From positions 1 through 64,000 of the forward strand of contig NZ_JAHXYR010000012.1 of the NCBI RefSeq assembly GCF_019969845.1: DNA of 64,000 nucleotides, given 5' to 3'. A model generated the notes under the pieces. It did no database searches, was not told the origin of the DNA, and was given only the letters and a program-made list of their open reading frames with translations. Each line of letters starts with the position of its first letter. Position 1 is the stretch's first letter. Source of the stretch: Sphingobacterium sp. GVS05A. GTDB lineage: Bacteria; Bacteroidota; Bacteroidia; Sphingobacteriales; Sphingobacteriaceae. Position numbers and translations under genes: made by a program. Below, piece by piece: positions 59,896-64,000 of the stretch.

Positions 59896-61242
59896 TTACA
59901 TACCGCTATCGTCCAGCATAAAGGTATTTTTCTTTGTTTTCCATTTTCCTTTTGTGAAATCTGGGAACTCTAAAGTTTTATTACCTTTTTTGATAGATTC
60001 TGTAGAAAGTGGGAATACCGCACTCATCGTTACTGAATCATAAACGTCAATTGGCGTTTGAACTTTTTGTTTTACAGCTTGGATAAAAGCATTGAACACA
60101 AACCAGTCCATACCACCATGACCTGAACCAGTCGCTAATTCTTCGTATTTCTTCCAGATAGGGTGGTCGTATTTTTTAACCCATTCGTCTGCCGGATCCC
60201 AAGTATGGGGTTTTGATTTACCTTCGATATGGATACCTTTAGCGACGTCCATCCATATACCGTCTGTACCCTGTACACGGAAACCGATAGAATATGGTCT
60301 TGGTAAATGGGTATCATGTGTTAACAACATTGTTTCACCATTTGCACATTGTAACATCGTTTGTGTAATGTCACCGTTTTTATAGTTCAGCTTGCTGTTA
60401 GCGTGTCCTGGTGATACTTTATTCACATAAGCCGCCAAACCACGTGCCTTACTTGAGTAAGATGTGATGTGTGTAAATCTATTGCCTTTGTTGATGTCAA
60501 CAAATTGCATGATCGGACCTAAACCATGTGTTGGGTAAAGGTCACCATCTTGGTCAATGTTAAATTGTGTACGCCATTGTGCTTCAGAAAGTGCTTTTGG
60601 TCCGTACTCTACACCATGACCGTAATAACTCTTTCCATCATTGAATAGAACTTCGCGTAAATCATGTTGATAACCACCTTCAAGATGTAACAATTCGCCG
60701 AATAAACCTTGTCTGTGCATATTTAGTACAGCAAGCACATCGCGACGGAAAGCAACATTTTCCAATGTCATGTAAGGTTTTCCTGTCTCTTCGGAAGCTT
60801 TTACGACATCCCAGTGATCTTGTACGGTCAAGCCTGCGATAACCTCACAACCTACATATAAACCCGCTTTCATGGCATCAATAGCTTGGTCTTTGTGAAA
60901 TTGCCAAGGTGTTGCGATGATAACGGCATCTAATTTTTCGTTGCTCAACATTTTTTTATAAGCATCAACGCCTCCAGTATACTCTTTCGGAAGTTTGGTG
61001 CCTTTCTCATTGAACTGTTTACGGCATTGTGCAAGAGATTCTTCTTGTGTATCACATATTGCCACAATTTCTAAATCGTCTCTATGTAAGGCAATCTGAA
61101 CGTGATTACGTCCACGAAGACCAACCCCGATAAAGCCGATTTTTATCTTCCCGTTTGTTTGAGCAAATAAGTCTGTGCTTGAAAGAACGCCGATTCCAGC
61201 GGTAGTGATGGCAGTTGATTTAATAAAATTTCTTCTATCCAT
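59896..61242 (-). CDS. TAT-exported GH109-type alpha-N-acetylgalactosaminidase (Gfo/Idh/MocA family)
   Basis: A 448-residue protein with a twin-arginine signal (MDRRNFIKSTAITTAG) and an NAD-binding Rossmann domain (IGFIGVGLRGRNHVQIAL, about 34-51). ENVAFRRDVLAVLNMHRQG (about 157-175), LEGGYQHDLREVLF and LYPTHGLGPIMQFVD (about 236-250) are the distinctive blocks of GH109, which removes alpha-linked GalNAc by an NAD-dependent mechanism. A non-hydrolytic oxidoreductase of the same fold is the alternative. It is divergent from a kinase of the N-acetylhexosamine kinase type, with two LacI-type sites between them. Confidence 0.85.
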   Translation of the reverse strand: MDRRNFIKSTAITTAGIGVLSSTDLFAQTNGKIKIGFIGVGLRGRNHVQIALHRDDLEIVAICDTQEESLAQCRKQFNEKGTKLPKEYTGGVDAYKKMLSNEKLDAVIIATPWQFHKDQAIDAMKAGLYVGCEVIAGLTVQDHWDVVKASEETGKPYMTLENVAFRRDVLAVLNMHRQGLFGELLHLEGGYQHDLREVLFNDGKSYYGHGVEYGPKALSEAQWRTQFNIDQDGDLYPTHGLGPIMQFVDINKGNRFTHITSYSSKARGLAAYVNKVSPGHANSKLNYKNGDITQTMLQCANGETMLLTHDTHLPRPYSIGFRVQGTDGIWMDVAKGIHIEGKSKPHTWDPADEWVKKYDHPIWKKYEELATGSGHGGMDWFVFNAFIQAVKQKVQTPIDVYDSVTMSAVFPLSTESIKKGNKTLEFPDFTKGKWKTKKNTFMLDDSGM

Positions 61243-61354
61243 TGTTTTGAGATATGAGGAGTTTGTATATTAGTTATTTATCTTACAATAAGAACCGTCT
61301 ATGTGACTGGCTCTTATCAACAAATATATTATTTCATTTGCTATAAATGAAAGT

Positions 61355-61397
61355 GCAAACGATTGTTTAAATTTATTAAATTTCATGCAATCGTTTG
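61355..61397. promoter_or_regulatory. Pair of LacI-type operators in inverted orientation
   Basis: GCAAACGATTG at 61355-61365 and GCAATCGTTTG at 61387-61397; the two are reverse complements apart from the first base. Each has the central CG of LacI/GalR-family operators. They lie between the divergent GH109 and kinase genes. No LacI regulator gene is in the window. Confidence 0.7.
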
Positions 61398-61474
61398 ATT
61401 GAAATAAAAATTATCATTTATTAATTCAATTTGTGATATTGCAAGCACATTGATGATTTAAAAAACATAGTTTA

Positions 61475-62581
61475 ATGTCTGATTTTAACCAATTAGTAGT
61501 AGAGAACGCAGCAAAACAATTCACATTAGAAGGAGATATCATTTCAGTGCAGCCTTTTGGTTCTGGTCATATCAATGATACTTATCGTGTAATTACCTCC
61601 ATAGATAGTGGGATATCGCATTTATTGCAACGCATTAACCATCACGTTTTTCCAAATGTGGACGGCCTGATGCATAATATTGAAATCGTAACAAAACACC
61701 TCAGTAAAAAAGTAAAAGTTGCCGACGGCAAGCAGGTTAGTGATCATGTTCTGACAATCATTCCTACACTGGACGGCAAGCTATATACAACAGATAGTAC
61801 CGGGAATTACTGGCGTATGTTTATCCTGATCGAGGATACGAAGAGTTATGATATTGTAGAGACAGAAGTACAGGCCGCAGAAGGCGGACGTGCTTTTGGA
61901 CTGTTCCAGAAACAGCTTTCTGACTTGGATGCTTCCCGTATTGTGGAGGTGCTTCCTAATTTTCACAATGTAGAATTCCGACTTGATAACCTGAGAAAGG
62001 CTATCGCAAAAGATGTCTGCCAACGTGTTCGTCTGGTGCAAGATAAGCTGGATTTTATCTTTAGCCGTGAAGACCGCATGAAGACGATTCTGGATTTGGG
62101 AAATAAAGGTGCATTGCCGCTACGTATCACACATAACGATACAAAGTTTAACAACGTATTGCTTGACGTTCATGATAAAATGCAATGTGTAATCGATTTG
62201 GATACAGTAATGCCAGGGTATGTGGCTTATGATTTTGGGGATGCCATCCGTACCATTATTAATCCCGTAGCCGAAGATGAGAAGGATATATCGAAAATCG
62301 TGCTGAACCTTTCGTTATATAAGGCTTATGCGGAAGGATATTTGGAAGAAGCAAACGAATTTTTGACGACACTGGAAAAAGAAACTTTGGTGGATGGCGC
62401 ATTTTTGTTGCCTTATATGCAAGGTGTACGTTTCTTGACCGATTATATCGAGGGCGACCACTATTATAAAACCAAATATGATGAACATAATTTGGTACGC
62501 ACTAATACACAGCTGAAATTGGTAGAGGAGATGGAAAAGAATGAGGAATTTATGAGAAAGGTAATTTTTGATTGTATTTAA
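61475..62581 (+). CDS. Phosphotransferase of the aminoglycoside/homoserine kinase family, N-acetylhexosamine-kinase-like
   Basis: A 368-residue kinase. FGSGHINDTYRV (about 28-39) is the nucleotide loop, LLQRINHHVFPNVDGLMHNI (about 50-69) is the NahK-type block, ITHNDTKFNNVLLDVHD (about 213-229) is the catalytic loop and CVIDLDTVMPGYVAYDFGD (about 233-251) holds the metal-binding Asp. NahK phosphorylates GlcNAc or GalNAc at C1. Being divergent from a GH109 gene, it probably handles the released GalNAc. Homoserine kinase-like activity on another sugar is the alternative. Confidence 0.82.
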   Translation: MSDFNQLVVENAAKQFTLEGDIISVQPFGSGHINDTYRVITSIDSGISHLLQRINHHVFPNVDGLMHNIEIVTKHLSKKVKVADGKQVSDHVLTIIPTLDGKLYTTDSTGNYWRMFILIEDTKSYDIVETEVQAAEGGRAFGLFQKQLSDLDASRIVEVLPNFHNVEFRLDNLRKAIAKDVCQRVRLVQDKLDFIFSREDRMKTILDLGNKGALPLRITHNDTKFNNVLLDVHDKMQCVIDLDTVMPGYVAYDFGDAIRTIINPVAEDEKDISKIVLNLSLYKAYAEGYLEEANEFLTTLEKETLVDGAFLLPYMQGVRFLTDYIEGDHYYKTKYDEHNLVRTNTQLKLVEEMEKNEEFMRKVIFDCI

Positions 62582-62605
62582 CGATTTTATACCTTTAATA
62601 TTTTG

Positions 62606-62634
62606 AGAAGCTTCCATCTGATGATGAAGCTTCT
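62606..62634 (+). terminator. Terminator after the kinase gene
   Basis: AGAAGCTTC and GAAGCTTCT form a 9-bp stem with an 11-nt loop, followed by TTTTCTT. Confidence 0.75.
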
Positions 62635-62654
62635 TTTTCTTAACTTTATTGTAT

Positions 62655-63302
62655 ATGAAGAAACTAACCATTCTGCCTATTACAGCAGATTTGACCGGCA
62701 GTCACAATTTTAATCAGCTTTCGGATCTTGTCAAAGATTTGGAATGGAATACATTGGAATATAGTAATTGGAGCGAGTCGTATCCTTACAAGCCGCAGGT
62801 GCGATTTAAAATTGGTTACACGCAAAAAGCATTGCTCTTACAGTTTGATGTCGCAGAAGAGCAATTGCGTGGAAATTATGCGGAGGTGAATCAAAATGTT
62901 TGGGAGGATAGTTGTGTAGAGCTTTTCGTTTCATTTGATGATCGTAAGCATTATTATAATATTGAGTTTAATTTGATAGGAACAGGATTGATCGGCTACG
63001 GAACTCCTGATAAATCAACGAGAAACAGACTCAGCGCGGCGGAGATCGAGACGGTGCAAGCATTCTCCATGATTGAGCGGCATAGTGGCACTGACAGACG
63101 TTGGAGCATGATCCAGGTCATTCCACTGGCTGTCTTTAAATTTAATGATACAAGTGATCTGAAAGGGAAGAAAATACATGGGAACTTTTACAAGTGTGGT
63201 GACAACCTAAAAAATCCGCATTTTCTGTCATGGAATAAAGTAGATAATCCAACCCCTAATTTCCACTTACCTCAATTCTTTGGAGAATTGATTTTTGGAT
63301 AG
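62655..63302 (+). CDS. CBM9-like carbohydrate-binding protein
   Basis: A 215-residue protein from ATG 62655 (MKKLTILPITADL). The beta-sandwich has VRFKIGYTQKALLLQFDVAE (about 50-69), NVWEDSCVELFVSFDD (about 81-96) and YYNIEFNLIGTGLIGYG (about 100-116), matching the CBM9_2/DOMON-type family. No signal peptide is visible, which is odd for a carbohydrate-binding module. It lies after the kinase but behind a terminator, so it is separately transcribed. Function is unknown. Confidence 0.78.
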   Translation: MKKLTILPITADLTGSHNFNQLSDLVKDLEWNTLEYSNWSESYPYKPQVRFKIGYTQKALLLQFDVAEEQLRGNYAEVNQNVWEDSCVELFVSFDDRKHYYNIEFNLIGTGLIGYGTPDKSTRNRLSAAEIETVQAFSMIERHSGTDRRWSMIQVIPLAVFKFNDTSDLKGKKIHGNFYKCGDNLKNPHFLSWNKVDNPTPNFHLPQFFGELIFG

Positions 63303-63328
63303 AAGTTGGATTATTAAAATTTTGATGC

Positions 63329-63667
63329 TTATTGGTAAACAGATTCTTTTTTGAATTTTTTTGCCAATAAAGCATACACCAAAACACGGTATTTATTTTT
63401 ATTGGATTTACCAATAGCGGTAATAACCTCTTCTAATGCCTTGTCTAAATCAGGACCATCTTTAAGACCTAATTTTTTGATCAGGAAATTTTGCTTGACG
63501 CGATTAAGCTCCTCGGGATCTGATGCTGCAATAGTTTCTGAATCTGCATTGTAAATGGAAGGCCCCATTCCTTTTGTCACTTTTGCAATAAACGCATCAT
63601 CTAGCGATAGACCTAGTTTTTTGGATTCTGCAGTATATGCAGCAATTTTTTCATCTAATTTGCTCAT
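63329..63667 (-). CDS. DUF2853 family protein
   Basis: A 112-residue small cytoplasmic protein. TKGMGPSIYNADSETIAASD (about 31-50), NFLIKKLGLKDGPDLDKAL (about 59-77) and the basic C-terminus VYALLAKKFKKESVYQ match the DUF2853 family, for which no function is known. It converges with the CBM9-like gene (26-base gap). Confidence 0.85.
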   Translation of the reverse strand: MSKLDEKIAAYTAESKKLGLSLDDAFIAKVTKGMGPSIYNADSETIAASDPEELNRVKQNFLIKKLGLKDGPDLDKALEEVITAIGKSNKNKYRVLVYALLAKKFKKESVYQ

Positions 63668-63827
63668 AATTATGTAAATGATTTAATTGTAGTAAGTTAA
63701 GTTAGGAGAAAAAACTTGGAAAACAAAATAATTCTTGGGGGATAAATAAAGATTGTTACATTTGTAACCGTTTAAGTGCCGGTAACTGAAAGTGTGGAAA
63801 AATTCAGTGAATTATTCTTTGCAATTG

Positions 63828-63858
63828 TTGCAAATTACATTTTTATAAATTATCTTTG
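63828..63858 (+). promoter_or_regulatory. rpmE2 promoter
   Basis: TTG at 63828-63830, a 20-nt spacer and TATCTTTG at 63851-63858 fit the Bacteroidota promoter; the start codon is 37 bases on. Confidence 0.65.
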
Positions 63859-63894
63859 CACCTCAATAATTGAATATACGTAATCATAATAATA

Positions 63895-64000
63895 ATGAAA
63901 AAAGATTTGCATCCTTCAAATTACAGATTAGTTGTATTTAAAGATATGTCAAACGACTATGCTTTTATTACTAAATCTTGTGTTGACACGAAAGAGACTA
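63895..64000 (+). CDS. rpmE2: 50S ribosomal protein L31, type B, 5' part
   Basis: The first 35 codons read MKKDLHPSNYRLVVFKDMSN and continue DYAFITKSCVDTKET, the typical start of type B L31 without the zinc-binding cysteines of type A. The gene runs out of the window. L31 contacts both ribosomal subunits. Confidence 0.93.
   Translation, partial: MKKDLHPSNYRLVVFKDMSNDYAFITKSCVDTKET

Noticed and set aside
61296-61299. AACCGTC upstream of the GH109/kinase pair as a further ECF-type -10
   Set aside because: The position 16 nt upstream reads TATTT, not GGGAC.
1-64000. CRISPR arrays, insertion sequences, prophage, toxin-antitoxin or defence operons
   Set aside because: No spaced direct repeats, transposase, integrase, phage or nuclease motifs were recognised on either strand.

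Overview
The window looks like chromosomal DNA of a Bacteroidota bacterium, most likely of the Sphingobacteriaceae (Sphingobacterium or Pedobacter type). The support is SusC/SusD proteins, GH29/GH109/GH25 enzymes, DUF1080, DUF4374, DUF4886 and DUF2853 families, MqnC (futalosine menaquinone route), weak Shine-Dalgarno usage, and many promoters of the Bacteroidota type (TTTG, about 19 nt, TAnnTTTG). The species cannot be named from sequence reading alone.

Layout. 0-9 kb: the 3' end of a 5S rRNA, a DUF4886/DinB pair, sucD, a TrmH methyltransferase, rpsT, a DUF1080 protein, an AraC regulator, a succinate/acetate CoA-transferase and an AlkD-like/DinB pair. 9-20 kb: a glycan-related island with two GH29 fucosidases, a GH141-like beta-helix protein with a PDZ domain, a beta-helix lipoprotein with a DNRLRE-type C-terminus, and a scar in which an ECF sigma factor remnant is joined to a SusD remnant. 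20-28 kb: a TonB receptor/DUF4374 pair, an orphan PqqD-like protein, a bestrophin, and a divergent Lrp regulator/methionine gamma-lyase-like pair. 27.7-30.3 kb: DoxX, a secreted protein and four putative small RNA units. 30-38 kb: an imelysin-like/di-heme peroxidase fusion with a PhoX-like protein, a BlaI/M56 sensor pair, truncated hemoglobin, ExbD and Ogt. 38.8-40 kb: a broken LuxR gene and a duplicated tRNA-Ser(UGA) locus. 40-45 kb: bestrophin, GH25/rhodanese/thioredoxin, ScpB and MqnC. 45-58 kb: an intact SusC/SusD pair, PBP4, an MFS exporter, a LutA-like protein, a TAT-exported TIM-barrel protein and two tandem POT transporters. 58-64 kb: a CNNM/CorC protein, a divergent GH109/hexosamine-kinase pair with LacI-type operators, a CBM9-like protein, DUF2853 and the start of rpmE2.

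The strongest unexplained signal is the set of intergenic units at 27831-27965, 28508-28626, 30012-30120 and 30169-30288. Each begins with an ECF-sigma-like promoter (GGGAC, exactly 16 nt, CGTC or TGTC) and ends about 80-110 nt later in a GC-rich hairpin with a C-rich loop (UUCCCC in three copies). The upper stem changes between copies while pairing is kept. They resemble a family of small RNAs under an envelope-stress-type sigma factor, similar in logic to the sigma-E-dependent sRNAs of enterobacteria. Related promoters lie before the beta-helix lipoprotein gene (18044) and near the EthD-like gene (12050).

Other points of note are the ECF/SusD deletion scar, the tRNA-Ser duplication with a third truncated copy, paired LacI-type operators between an alpha-N-acetylgalactosaminidase and a NahK-like kinase, and a short acidic reading frame with no usable start codon. 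No CRISPR array, transposase, phage gene or recognisable defence system was seen.
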